Of a stretch of 64,000 bases of DNA, positions 45,246 through 57,612 are shown piece by piece. Made by a program: the position numbers and the translations under genes. Where the stretch lies: NCBI GenBank assembly GCA_028641055.1, contig CM054057.1, positions 324,452,941 to 324,516,940 of the forward strand. The letters are read 5' to 3'. This stretch comes from Alopecurus myosuroides (taxonomy: Eukaryota > Streptophyta > Magnoliopsida > Poales > Poaceae). Under the pieces are notes generated by a model that saw only the letters and a program-made list of their open reading frames with translations, did no database searches and was not told the origin of the DNA. Each line of letters opens with the position of its first letter. Position 1 is the first letter of the stretch.

Positions 45246-48200
45246 ATGGCGCCCAAGGTTGCTACCAAGTCCAAGGGAAAAAACCCGGTTTTGAAGCAAA
45301 AACCGGGTCAGTCGATCTCAGCCAACTGGGCTAAGTCGACTGTCACCAAGGCGAAATTGGAGGAACTAGCCAAGTCTGGGATCCTCCCAGCAGAATCGGA
45401 GATCTCCTGGAGAGCGCCAGAAGAGGAGACCCGGCCTTCACCCGGATCAGGTGAAGTTGTTGTCTTTTTGGAACACGTGACCCGGGGTTTCCGTCCCCCG
45501 GGTCACCCTTTCTTCCGCGAAATCCTTCACCACTATAAACTCCGTATTTTCGATATCGGTCCTAACTCGATTTTGAACATTTGCCACTTCATCGTCCTCT
45601 GTGAGGCTTATCTTTGCATAGCCCCAAATCTTGCCCTGTTTTTAGAGCTTTTTCAATGTAAACCTTGCCGTGAGAACACTGACAGACCCCTCCCCGTCTG
45701 TGGGGGTGTGTCCATCCAGAGGCGCAAGAAATCCCTGATGCCGACTCTCAGCCTTCACTCCCACGTGAAGCACTGGCAAAAAACATTTTTCTACTGCAAG
45801 GACACTTCCAGACCCGGCGAAAAGCCTTTGCCGGGTTTTTCCACTGAGGCGCTCTCTCTTAGCGATAACCTAAGTGGTTTCGCTTCAGAACTCGATAGGC
45901 AATCCATCCAACCCCTCCTCCACAAATTAGCCGTCCTAGCAGCCCATGGCCTCTGCGGGCTAAACCTCATCAAAACCTGGATTAGTTGTAGGATCCAACC
46001 AAACAGCATCCGTCCCAAGCTCATCTGCGATTACACGGGTCACCTGACTGACTCTCTCTGATACTCGGAGAAGTCATACCCGGCCGCGGACATCAACAAG
46101 GTCATGAAAAATTTCCTGGCCGAGAAGATGGACTCCATCAAGAGCGTTTCCAGGATCTCCCCCTTCACTCGCTCAAACCCGGCTCCTCTAGTAAGAACCG
46201 ACTTATATTTTTTGCACCGACTGATTTTTCTAACACACACATACTAACTTTTATCTCTGCTGTTTTTCACCCAGGAAACCGATGATTTTTGGAAGATTGT
46301 CACCCCGTCCCCTTCTAAAAACTCAGAGGAGGAAGAGCCGAGTGACTGTGATGAAGGTAATTCCGAGTCACTGCTAAACAGATACTTTGTCAATCTATTA
46401 GACCAAAATTCCCCTCTTTCCGACAATGCACCGCAATCACCAGCACCAGCTGACAAGGACGGCTCTCAATCAGAGGAGAGTGAGGCAGAGCCAGAAGCTG
46501 AGGTTGGCAAGAAGAGGAAGCCCAGAGGAGTTGCTTTCAAGGTGCCATACTCCTCCATGACCACGGATCCGTACTCCTATGCCGGTATGTGCAAACTTAA
46601 CAAATATCTAACCACTATATCGTCTCTGAAGGATGCATCTCCTCCACCCAAGCGACGGGTAACCTGGAACTCTTCGAGTGACGACCCTCTCAATCCCGGG
46701 ATCCCTCAATCGCCCGTTCGCAAAGCAGGTATTCATTCCACTTATCCTAACAGTACTCCTCGAAAATTCCCATATCTGAATCATCCTTTAGCCGGAACAA
46801 TCCGAGTCTCACTTTCCAACTCTCTATCAGTGTCTTCCGGGTTTAGCAATGAGCTCCCCAGCGATTTCGTCGTAAATACCGGGTAATTTTCATAACTTGA
46901 CCACATCCCTATGCTTTGCATGCTTTTCCTCTATAGCATACTAACTCTAAATCTTTCTTTTCTCAGAGCCCGGGTTACTCTTAGCGATCCGGTGGAAACC
47001 CCCGCTGATGACCCTCTAATGGAAGACCCGGTAAGCGCTGCCAACCCTCCACCTCCTGAAGAGCAAGGGCCGACTAACGCCACCAGCCCAAGAACCGAAT
47101 ATCCTCCTCACATGGCCCAGCCGGATGATCCTGAGGTCGAATATATCGGGACCCAGAAGAGCGCTGCCGCTCCAAAGACCGCTACTGCCAGGTATGACCC
47201 TGAGGAGACAAAGGCAGCAGCCCAACCCACTGGCCATGGCGCTAGTTCTTCCAGGTCAGCTCTCGGCAGCCAAAAGGTTGAAAAGATTCTGGAGGAGTAC
47301 CGGTCTTTGAAGACCACTGAGGAGGAGATAATCGAGTCTCCGGCGGCTGAGCACCAGGTTAATCTTGCTAACACTAGTCACACACTTATCCTAGTCCCCA
47401 AGTTCCGAGTGTTTTGTACACAATCACTCGGTACTTACCAATATGCCGACTAACTCTTATCTGTCGTTTTCAGGCTTATGTTGCTCGCACTGATGCGCTT
47501 TTGGCTAAGACCAATGAACTGCTGCAAGCGGAGGTTAAACATCGTGAGGAACTAGAAGCTAGCTTCAAAGATCTCACCAAAAGGCATAAAACACACAAGA
47601 AGAAACTCCGGACTGCAGATGAACTTATCAAAGAATACTCGGCCTTCATAGGCAACATTTTTTATTCCCTCATTGGCAAGTCTAGGTCCTCTTTGCCGAT
47701 TCATGTTACCCGGATTTCCCTACTCAGCAATGTTTTTGACTCGGTATCGAGGTGTCTTTTTGTACCGCAGGTCCGGCTGATATTGCAGAGGTGAAAGATG
47801 ACCACCACAGGCTGAGGATACTCAAGACTGTCACCCGGCAATTCTCAGCAGGAACTAAGTGGGCTCTTGAATCTGTGAAGCTGTCAGGTGATTACCCGTG
47901 CATTACCAAAATGCTCGAGGCATACTCGATTGTCCCTTCCTGGATTGAAACCTGGAAGCGCTCAGCATGCCGGGTTGGAGTGGTACGTGCTCTTGCACTG
48001 GCCAAGGCCTATTATCCCAAGATCGAGCCGGCAATGCTTGTAAACGAGTTTCCCGAGTTGAAAGCTGACGGCTCTAAGTTCTCGGGAAAAGACCTCAAGG
48101 CTATCAATGTCCAGATCCGCCACTCGGCCAGGCTGATCGCAAATACCCTTGACGTGAACAAGCTCACTCCCGCCTATGATGCTGAGGACCAACCTATGCC

Positions 48201-48429
48201 CATCGAAGACCCGGAGCCTTTTGACATCTTGACCCGTTTCAAGGCGGAACTTGCAAAGAAAAAGGTTGCGGCAAACCCGCCATCTTCCACAACTCCGTTT
48301 GTCCCTCCTCCATCACGTGCTGCCTCCGGGGATAACCCAGACACTGAGAAGGGGAAGGCGACGGAGGAAAATGCTGAAGACCCGGCTGCCAAGACCACTC
48401 CCGATGACTCGGCTGAAGAAACCGAGTAA
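45246..48429 (+). pseudogene. Antisense additional gene of element E (putative gypsy-type transposon domain protein), five exons, one premature stop
   Basis: Exons by splice signals and matching phases: 45246-46190, 46275-46728, 46969-47357, 47474-47675 and 47771-48429. They total 883 codons including the stop. The N-terminal region (residues about 60-190) matches the plant domain called putative gypsy type transposon (Pfam PF04195), with GFRPPGHPFFR and an LCEAYL segment. Exons 2-3 are acidic and low-complexity with a basic nuclear-signal-like GKKRKPRG. Exon 4 is a charged coiled coil. Exon 5 is helical with an acidic Pro-rich tail. An in-frame TGA at 46059-46061 truncates exon 1. Intron 4 starts with GC (GCAAGT at 47676) where D has GTAAGT. 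The function is unknown; related antisense genes occur in Tat elements. Confidence 0.75.
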
Positions 48430-49702
48430 AGTTATCACCCTTTTACCTGCAAACAATCATTCGGCCAATAAGCATTGTAATATGTCTTTCACACTTGTTT
48501 ATTTGATGGTGCGCCTGTGCACTTTTGATACTATTCTCTCTGGTTTGTAATACGCTTAAACTCATGTGGTTTTGATGACCGTTCTGGTCATCCATTTGAT
48601 ATGCACTTTTCGACCTTGCGTTGGCATAGCTTTACTTTTTGTATACTTTTTTTTTGCGATAGATGCCGAGTCTTGGTTGTGGGACGGTGAAAATTTTCTT
48701 CCAAGTCCCCAAGACCCGGACTTTGGGTTGAAGGTTTTTTTGGCTTGGGAAACTTTGCTTCTCAAGTCCCCAAGACCCCAAGACCCGGGTTTTGGGTCTT
48801 GAGATCCTTGGCTTAGAGAAAAAAAAATAGCTTTCTCAAGTCCCCAAGACCCGGATTTGGGGTCTGGGAATTAATGGATTTAAGAAAACTTTTTGCTCTC
48901 TCCAAGTCCTCAACCGTACTACTATCTTTTATACACTTTGAAGTTTATGCTTAATGTATTATGAATTCCCGGATGTTGCCTTTACTCTGCATAACTTTGG
49001 TTTGGATGACCCTTTTGACCCTCTTTGTTGTAAGCCGGCTTTCGCGTGGATACTCAATGTTGCTATAACTCTATGAAAACAGGGTCAGGCAAGTCCCCAT
49101 GGGCATCATGACTGATTGAATTTATAGGCTAGCAAAACATGCCACTTTGTTGCGAGTCACATCAAGCTTAAACAAGAAAGGCCAAGAAAAGTTTGGCTCT
49201 ATTGTCCAGGTTATGAGATTGCAACTGTACTTATTGCAAGTAATCAGCCCTCATACCTTAATGGCATCGTGGCCGGGTCTGAGTTTGTAACTGTGTTATT
49301 CAAGCAGTCATCCCCCAAGACCTAGATATATGCTATGCAATAGTAGGCCTTCAGCTCTACCAGCTTACAGATAACTTGAATAAAAGCAAAAGGTGTGTAA
49401 ACTTAGAGCTTATTAAACTATATTTCTTACAGTTGAATAATTATAATTAACTAAACATAATATACCTACCTGATATAAATCATGATCAAACATAGAAAAG
49501 TATGCGAAGAACTAACAAAAATACAGGAATCACAAGAACTATAATGATTTAACCATCTATTTATTGATATGAAAAGGTTAGGTCAGCAGGCCGCCTCATT
49601 AAAAACCCTCCAGTCCCCTTAGGTAGCCTGGATAGGAAAAGAGTGCGTCTGAAACCTGCCGCCTGTTACATCGTGTAATACAATTTGCAAACCTAGTCTA
49701 TA
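48430..49702. other. Element E spacer between convergent antisense gene and integrase, with a short minisatellite
   Basis: Non-coding. CAAGTCCCCAAGACCCGG and variants occur at about 48704, 48760 and 48838, with partial copies near 48900 and 49088, each followed by a GGTTTTGGGTCTTGAG-like stretch able to pair back with it. The rest is A/T-rich with no recognisable feature. Confidence 0.65.
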
Positions 49703-50480
49703 CTAAGTATAGTAGGGACGCAGCTTAGCCACGTTCCATGGTCTTTCACGCTCTTGCATAGATGAAGTGGAATGAACAGTATCATTGGTGGAATTCGACT
49801 CTTCCCTTGCGTCTATCAGGTAATATGATCTGTTGTGCAGATTCTGGCTTATAATGAATGGACCCTCCCATGGGGGAGATAGCTTGTGCTTTCCTTCTTT
49901 GGATTGTACTAAGCGCAGCACCAGATCTCCTTCCTGGAAAACACGGGTTTTGACTCGGCGACTATGATATCGCCTCAAATCCTACTGATATATGGCTGAT
50001 CGTTCCAATGCTTGCTCCCTGTGCTCTTCTAGCATGTCCACGGCATCCTGCCGGGTCTTCTCATTTTCCACCTCAACATAAGCCGCCACTCGTGGCGAGT
50101 CATGGATGATATCACTCGGAAGGACAGCCTCTGCACCATAAACCATAAAAAACGGGGTCATCTGGGTAGAACTGTTAGGTGTAGTGTTAATTCCCCAAAC
50201 CACAGAAGGTAACTCCTCAACCCATGCTCTAGTGGCTCGAAGACACGGGACTCGTAATCGCGGTTTCAATCCCTGAAGTAACTCCTGGTTTGCTCTCTCC
50301 ACCTGCCCATTGACTTGCGGATGAGCCACCGAGGCCACGTCAAGACGGATACCGTTATTTCCACAAAGCTTCTCCATCTCTCCTAAAGACATGTTGGTTC
50401 CGTTGTCTGTGATTATGCTGTGGGGGTATCCAAACCGATGTATGATCTTCTTCAAGAACTTCACGGCTGTGGCCGCCTCA
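49703..50480 (-). pseudogene. Element E integrase core and C-terminus (broken)
   Basis: This continues integrase after a one-base frameshift near 50480. ITDNGTN and NGQVERAN supply the second Asp and the Glu of the DDE triad; the first Asp (GMDMVGPF) lies in the preceding frame. An in-frame TAG at 49982-49984 cuts off the C-terminal part (49703-49978), which has the usual EGDLVLRLV and WEGPF segments. It ends in RPYYT-stop, matching the end of D's integrase. No chromodomain. Confidence 0.87.
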
Positions 50481-53127
50481 CATTTGTAACAGTCATGACC
50501 TCAACCCATTTTGTAAATTTATCAATACCCACCAACAAATGGGTCTTTTTGCATGGAGACATGTGGAAAGGACCTACCATGTCCATACCCCAAACAACAA
50601 ACGGCCAAGTCAAGGGAATTGTTCGTAACTCCATAGCTGGCACATGAGTTTGCCGAGCGTACCTTTGGCATCCATCGCATCTTGCCACCAAGCGTCCTGT
50701 GTCTGCTATAGACGTGAGCCAAAAGAACCCATGTCGATATGCCTTAGCCACAAGGGATCTCGTGGAGGCATGATGTCCACAATCGCCTTCGTGAATCTCT
50801 TTCAGTATTTGACGACCTTCTTCTGGGGCAACGCAGCGTAGAAAGACACCTGCAGCGCTTGTCTTATAAAGCTCTCCGTTAATGATAGAATAACCCTTTG
50901 CTCGTCTCAAGATTTGCCGGGCTAAAACCTCCTGTTGTGGTAACTCTCCCCGTAACAGGAATGCTAGGAACGGCTCTGTCCACTCCGGGATAGCACGCAT
51001 CGCGGCCACAAACTCCAAATCCAGGTCTTGACTAGCTGCTTCTTCCTCTGACTCGGTTTTAATAGAAGGCCTCCATAACTCATCCAGGAAGACACTGGGC
51101 GGAACCGGCTCTCGACGAGAACCGAGCCTCGAAAGTGCGTCCGCGGCCTCGTTCTTTCGCCGATCAATGTGCTCCACCTGATACCCGGAAAAAGACCCGG
51201 CTACCTTGTCCACCTTTCTGCGGTATGCTGCCATCATTGCATCATTTCTGTCCCATGTTCCTGAGACCTGATGTACTACGAGATCCGAGTCCCCGTAGCA
51301 CCTTATACGCCTGATGTTCATCTCCTTTGCTATTTTTAGTCCATGTAACAGGGCCTCATACTCGGCTACGTTGTTAGAGCAATCGAAGTGAATTTGCAAT
51401 ACATTACTCAACTTATCTCCTTTTGGCGATGTGAGCACCACACCAGCTCCTGACCCTTCATACTGCTTGGAACCATCAAAGTGCATCACCCAGGACTCTG
51501 AACTTGGTACCACTAAAGGCATGCTTGTTTGAGTCCAATCGTTGACGAAATCGACCAAGGCCTGAGACTTGATCGCAGATCGGGGCTCATAGTTGATGTG
51601 ATAGTCTCCCATCTCGATGGCCCACTTAGCTACCCTTCCTGTTGCGTCCGAGTTTCTTATGATATCCGCCATGGGTATGGAACTTACCACCGTAATGGGG
51701 TGTTCTTGAAAGTACGACTTCAATTTCCGACTGGCCATGAATACCCCAAAAACCAACTTCTGCCAATGCGGATACCGTTGTTTTGCTTCTGATAAGACCT
51801 CGCTTACATAATAAACCGGCCGTTGCACCGGGTGATCCTTTCCATCCTCCTTGCGCTCAACCACAACCACTGCGCTAACTGCTCGAGGCCCGGCTGCAAC
51901 ATATAGCAACATAGGCTCCTTAGGACCCGGCGCGGCCAGAACCGGTACCTCAAATAACTGCTTTTTTAGAGCCTCAAATGCCTCGTCCGCCTCTTGATCC
52001 CATACGAACTTGTTTGTTTTCTTCAAGAGTCGGTATAGGGGTATCGCTTTTTCTCCGATCCGAGAAATGAACCGGCTTAACGCTGCTACGCATCCTGTAA
52101 GCTTCTGAACATGTTTCAGCTCTTCCGGCTTTTTTAAGCTCTGGATGGCTTTGATCTTTTCCGGGTTAGCCTCAATCCCTCGCTCAGAAACGATGAAACT
52201 GAGTAACTTCCCCGCCGGAACCCCAAACACGCACTTTGTTGGGTTAAGCTTCATCTGGTATCTCCTTAGGTTCTTGAATGTCTCTTTCAGGTCATCAATG
52301 AACATTTCTACCTTCCTTGTTTTGATCACCACATCATCAACATAAGCGTGGACATTGCGTCCAATCTGGTCCTCAAAGCACTTCTGAATACACCGCTGAT
52401 ACGGTGCACCTGCATTCTTCAATCCAAAGGTCATGGTTTTGTAGCAAAAGGCCCCAAAAGGGGTTATGAATGACGTTTTCTCCCAATCCTCCTTTTTGAG
52501 TTTTATCTGGTGATACCCGGAATAAGCATCCAGGAAACATAACAGGTCGCTTCCCGCCACCGCGTCTATGATCTGGTCTATCCTTGGAAGGGTAAACGGA
52601 TCTTTAGGGCAATGCTTGTTGAGACTCGTGTAGTCTATGCACATTCTCCACTCATTTTTCTTTTTCAACACTAAAACCGGGTTTGCCAACCAGTCCGGGT
52701 GAAAGACCTCCATGATAAAGCCGGCTGCTAGTAGCCGAGCTACCTCCGCTCCTATAGCCTTTCTCCTTTCTTCGTTCATTTTTCTCAAACATTGCTTCAC
52801 TGGCCGGGACTTGGGATCGACATGCAAACTATGTTCAGCGAGCTCAGTCGGGATACCCGGTATGTCGCTAGGTGTCCAAGCGAACACATCCTGATTCTCG
52901 CGAATGAACTTTATGAGTGCCTCTTCCTCCTTATTATCTAGGTTAGAACTTATAGCAAATTGTTTGGAAGAGTCGCCCTCAACAAAAGCCACCATCTTTG
53001 TATCTTGGGCTGCTTTAAACTTGGCTCTCTCGTCGTCCGTGTTCGGTTTCTTCAAAGCTGTTCGATCTTCCGGGTCTACCTGAGACCGGTAATACCTGAG
53101 TTCTTCCTTCGCACAAGCTTGTTCTGC
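50461..53127 (-). pseudogene. Element E reverse transcriptase, RNase H, archaeal-type RNase H and integrase zinc domain
   Basis: A long open stretch of about 889 codons. RT motifs include CIDYTSLNKHCPKDPF, FLDAYSGYHQI and the catalytic YVDD at 52333-52344. The first RNase H region is followed by the archaeal-type RNase H (HFDGSKQYEGSGAGVV ... NNVAEYEALLHGL ... CYGDSDLV). The integrase HHCC motif (IHEGDCGHH ... CDGC) lies at about 50640-50790 and is intact. The stretch begins at insertion F, which separates it from the protease, and ends at 50461 because of a frameshift. Most catalytic residues survive, so its inactivation is fairly recent relative to D. Confidence 0.9.
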
Positions 53128-53132
53128 AAGTG

Positions 53133-53862
53133 TGTAGCATCCCAACTTTTAATAAAGATGGAATACCTGTGTTATTGTGCTAGTCCCTGGATCAATTGCT
53201 AGCACCACAGTACAAAATGAAATATCATGCAAATGCATCAAATTCTATTACATCACATGATCCAGTCTTTACAAAATAGGATTACAACTTGCATAGTCTT
53301 AGAAGACTAGCAGAAAACAAGGAAATACAGCGGAAAACATAGAACAACATTGAGCCCATCTTCTTCATGTGCCACAGGCAAAACATGTTGGCGATAGTCT
53401 CGAGATCCTAACGAAATCCTCACTCGTCTTCAGAAACATCTGCAATATGGAATATGCAGCCACAAGGGAGTCAATACAATTTAATGTATTGGCAAGTAAC
53501 ACTATGGTGGATATAAATGGCAAGACTAATACTACATGCTTATTTGGCTGAGTGGAGTTTTTGGCTAAGTTTTGCATAAAGCCAGTTTTCTCCTATCACT
53601 TTTGTAAAACCAAATTTTCTTTTAAAAAGGGTGGCAACATTGGATTAAGATCCAAGCACCACAATAATGTTCACTTGGTCAAAATTTTACTTATTGAAAT
53701 TGATGATGAGATTCTTCCGTCAATCCTTGTCCAGCTGCTCATAGTTGTCCATAACCGGGGACACGGCTAAGATCTTAGTTTGTTGACTCTGCAGAGGTTG
53801 TGCACTTTCACCCTTTGTCTTCAATTAGCCCAAACATCCTATACACCCGGAGCTGCATCATG
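53133..53862 (+). repeat. Element F left inverted arm
   Basis: Reverse complement of 56448-57175 with only about three substitutions and a 1-2 base length difference by eye. Judged by the GCCGTGT/GGTTATGG block, the right arm is in normal LTR-end orientation and this arm is the inverted copy. Confidence 0.9.
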
Positions 53863-56447
53863 TCCGTCTGCACCGCATGGACCAACCAGGAAGCGTAAGG
53901 TCGCTTCGTCGTCTCCATCTTGCTCGCCTCGTCGCGCTGGTCCCAGTCGTATCCTCGCCGAGCCAGGAGAAACACCGGATCGCCACCGTCGACGAGAACC
54001 CGAGAAGCCCGCCACCGCGACCTCCACTTCTGTCAGCCTCCACCGGCGAGGTACAAACCCTAATCCCAGGACCGTTGGATCTAATCTGGACGGCCTAAAA
54101 TAGATCACTCAACGAAGAGGTACGGGCCAATCAGAAGCCGCCGCGTGTTGCCCCGTCAGCGCGCGTTAAATCTTTATCCGGCGCTCGCCGCAGCGCGTAG
54201 CCAGCCCAGGCCCACTCCCTGTCTGCCGCACCGTGCGATAGATAAGCCATTTTTGGCCCAGCCAGTGTCTGATTTTTTTTATTTCCGAATAGAAAATAGA
54301 ATTGTAATTTTGCAGAAAAGCCCCTAGAAACTAGAATCAGCATATCTTTTGATCCATAAGGTCAAATTTAGCAATCTTGGACTTTTTGAAAAGCCCTTGA
54401 CATCTAGAAAATTTTGGAACTGGCCAAATTCAAATTTGACAAACTTAAATTTGTTCAAATTCAAATATGCTTGTTTAATGAATTTTGGCATAATTCAAAT
54501 TCTACAAATCCAAAAATTGTAAATAAAATATATTTGGAAACCTTAGGATGTGTACTTTCATATCCTCTGTCCCAAAATAATAATTGAAAAATTAAAATTG
54601 AATTTAGAATTAAGTTGTCTATTTGAGTATTTTTGTCATAGATTTAATTCTATAAATAATTAGATTATGGTTCCTTAACCAAAATTGCTCCATATGGCAA
54701 CCTTAATCCATAGAAACCAGTGCCATAGAAGTTTTGACACATAGGAGCCATAAACATGTATTTTAGGCCAAGTTATCACACACATGTTTCACACCATAAT
54801 AAAAATTACTTAGGAAATATTTTTGCTTAAGTGGTTCTATGTGTGTATGGCTATATGAAACCAAGGCTAAGTCCTTAGTGAAGTTTAAACTTATACTTAG
54901 CCAACAAATGAACCTCAAACACTAGTAATATAGTTTTCTATATACTTCTCCACTCTTCTATTCTTGCTTCAAGAAATTCATCAAGACTCAAGCACAAGGA
55001 GGGACTTCATTTTCAACTTGGTGGCAACATGAAGAGATATGAGGAATATCATTGAAGAAATTGAAGGAAGGGATTAGACTCCAAAACAACTAGAAGAAAC
55101 TCCAGAAAATACAAGTGTGAAGAAATCCAGAAGAAAACAACTCCCTCTCTCTCTTTCAATCCTTCTTCTTATTTTCTTTCTAATTGACTTAGTGGTATTT
55201 TTGCCCATCCCCTATCCAAACCAATTAGTGAAGTGAAAGCCATGAAGGTTTATCAAGTTCAAGAGAATATTAACAACAAGGAGGAAACTACAATAGAAGT
55301 ATGAAGATGAACTTCAATAAGACAAGCATGTGAAGACTTGGAGCCATCCACACAAGTTGAAGAATAACAAGTTGTTTTGTCCAACCATTGACCCAAATGG
55401 AAAATCCAAGACTTAGTAATATTTTCCCTTTGATGATGAAGTTAGCAGAGCTACCCTAACCAGAATGGAAAATACTAACATAGTCACTTTAATATTTTTG
55501 AAGGTGAATATGACCAAGTGTTTGCATGTATTACTTTAGTTGAAGAAGTAATATGTTTATTCTAAGTGAACTCTTGGAACTTCCTCGACAAGTATGGTTA
55601 TAATAAAGTTAGATCACATCAAACTCAACCTAGTCCTTTCCAAGTAAACCTTTGGAAACTCCTTAACAATGTGTTGAACCATTAGAGAATGAATATTTCA
55701 ACTCAAACCTAGACTTTGTCCTAACCAATTTGGTTAAGCCCCTTTTAATATGTTAGTTGCTATGTATGTTTTCTACACTTGTATGATTGTTTGATAGAAT
55801 GTTTGTTTATTTTGTTATTGTGTTTTCAATGAATAGATTGTACGGAGAGCAACGATCTTTTGTGAAGAGAGTGTGAATATCTTCACCAACTTCAACAAGG
55901 CAAGTAACACACCATCAACTACCCATTATTTTCTATATGCATTAGTTGATTTTTAGTAGTATGCATGATAGGAAATTTTACTAAGTTATACCATGCTATG
56001 CTATTATCCTAGTAGTGTGTAGCCATCCCTTTTACCTTGTTATTTTGATAGCCTTAGAATTTACTAGGTGCTATGCAATGTTACAAATTGTTTTACTAGA
56101 TGTTGAGGAAAAATCCTAAGTATAACTAATGAATGAACCACCTGGGTGGAAGTGGTAAGACTGGGTTATGTTGAGTGTTGCCTCAGGGCCCTTGTTTAAG
56201 GGTTATTCCACTTGAGGTTGTCACTTGCGGATGGCCACCCAGGAACAAAGAGATTACTATGTCCCTCTAAATCTAGTAGCTTCCCGTGCAGCCTTTTGAC
56301 AATATGGGCTCTGTCTTGATCAATTAAGTTGTGAGGGTTCAGCCCAGGCTTGACAAGCAGATGTAGCAAAATTATAGGTGGAACGGGTCTTGCCGGTGGG
56401 TTTGGACTTCTTCTTCTGAAAGATCTCGTCTCAATTCTCTCCTTTCC
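53863..56447 (+). other. Element F centre: GC-rich leader, A/T-rich body and U5-like part
   Basis: 53863-54250 is GC-rich and leader-like. 54290-55850 is A/T-rich with no ORF of note. 55850-56447 has the GCAAGT site and GGTGGAAGTGGTAAG-type sequence like the 3' half of a long LTR. No gene is supported. Confidence 0.6.
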
Positions 56448-57175
56448 ATGATGCACTCCGGGTGTATAGGATGTTTGGGCTAATTGAAGACAAAGGGTGA
56501 AAGTGCACAACCTCTGCAGAGTCAACAAACTAAGATCTTAGCCGTGTCCCCGGTTATGGACAACTATGAGCAGCTGGACAAGGATTGACGGAAGAATCTC
56601 ATCATCAATTTCAATAAGTAAAATTTTGACCAAGTGAACATTATTGTGGTGCTTGGATCTTAATCCAATGTTGCCACCCTTTTTAAAAGAAAATTTGGTT
56701 TTACAAAAGTGATAGGAGAAAACTGGCTTTATGCAAAACTTAGCCAAAAACTCCACTCAGCCAAATAAGCATATAGTATTAGTCTTGCCATTTATATCCA
56801 CCATAGTGTTACTTGCCAATACATTAAATTGTATTGACTCCCTTGTGGCTTCATATTCCATATTGCAGATGTTTCTGAAGACGAGTGAGGATTTCGTTAG
56901 GATCTCGAGACTATCGCCAACATGTTTTGCCTGTGGCACATGAAGAAGATGGGCTCAATGTTGTTCTATGTTTTCCGCTGTATTTCCTTGTTTTCTGCTA
57001 GTCTTCTAAGACTATGCAAGTTGTAATCCTATTTTGTAAAGACTGGATCATGCGATGTAATAGAATTTGATGCATTTGCATGATATTTCATTTTGTACTG
57101 TGGTGCTAGCAATTGATCCAGGGACTAGCACAATAACACAGGTATTCCATCTTTATTAAAAGTTGGGATGCTACA
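56448..57175 (-). repeat. Element F right inverted arm
   Basis: 728 bp, the mirror of 53133-53862. It contains TAAGATCTTA followed by GCCGTGT and GGTTATGGA (56531-56560), the same arrangement as in A, B and C. Confidence 0.9.
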
Positions 57176-57180
57176 AAGTG

Positions 57181-57612
57181 CTGCATCTCCCTCATCACAC
57201 TCTGCTGCCACAGCCATGTTCCCATGTATAGTAATGGTTTGTTTAGGACCCGAGATTTTAGATGTAGGTACACATAACACGGCCTAGCCATGAATTTGGC
57301 GTAAGCCGGCCTTCCGAACAACGCATGATAAGGACTACGCAACTTCACCACCTCGAATGTGAGCCACTCTACTCTGTAATTGTCCTTCGATTCTCCAAAA
57401 GCAACCTCCAGTGTAATCTTTCCCTCAGGGCAGGCCGAATGTCCTGGCACAATTCCGTGGAAAACTGTGGAACTTTTCTGCAACTGAGACTCCTTGAGCC
57501 CCATACGTAAAAAGGTCTCCCAGTATAGGATATTGATGCTACTCCCACCATCCATCAAAACTTTCTTTAGTTCGTAGCCATTGACCTGCGGCGCTACCAC
57601 CAAAGATAACAC
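57181..57612 (-). pseudogene. Element E aspartic protease region
   Basis: Retropepsin-like segment with LMDGGSSINILY, FHGIVPG and LFGRPAYAKFMA, closely parallel to D's protease. It is open in this stretch but split from RT by insertion F directly downstream, and from gag by the degenerate region upstream. Confidence 0.85.

Larger units (their letters stand above)
53133..57175 (+). mobile_element. Element F: 4.0-kb solo-LTR-like insertion with about 730-bp terminal inverted repeats
   Basis: Flanked by perfect AAGTG duplications (53128-53132 and 57176-57180). It starts TGTAGCATCCCAAC and ends GTTGGGATGCTACA. Length (4043 bp), TG...CA ends, 5-bp duplication, GC-rich leader after the left arm (53860-54250), AAG|GCAAGT at 55900 and the GCCGTGT block at 56541 all match the long LTRs of A, B and C, so I read it as a solo LTR in plus orientation. 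Unlike those, its first 730 bp are the reverse complement of its last 728 bp. No coding sequence is present, and a 5-bp duplication does not fit hAT (8), Mutator (9) or CACTA (3). Confidence 0.75.

Noticed and set aside
53133..57175. F as a Mutator, hAT, CACTA or foldback DNA transposon
   Set aside because: The target duplication is 5 bp and the ends are TG...CA, and internal modules match long LTRs of A, B and C. No transposase-like sequence is present.
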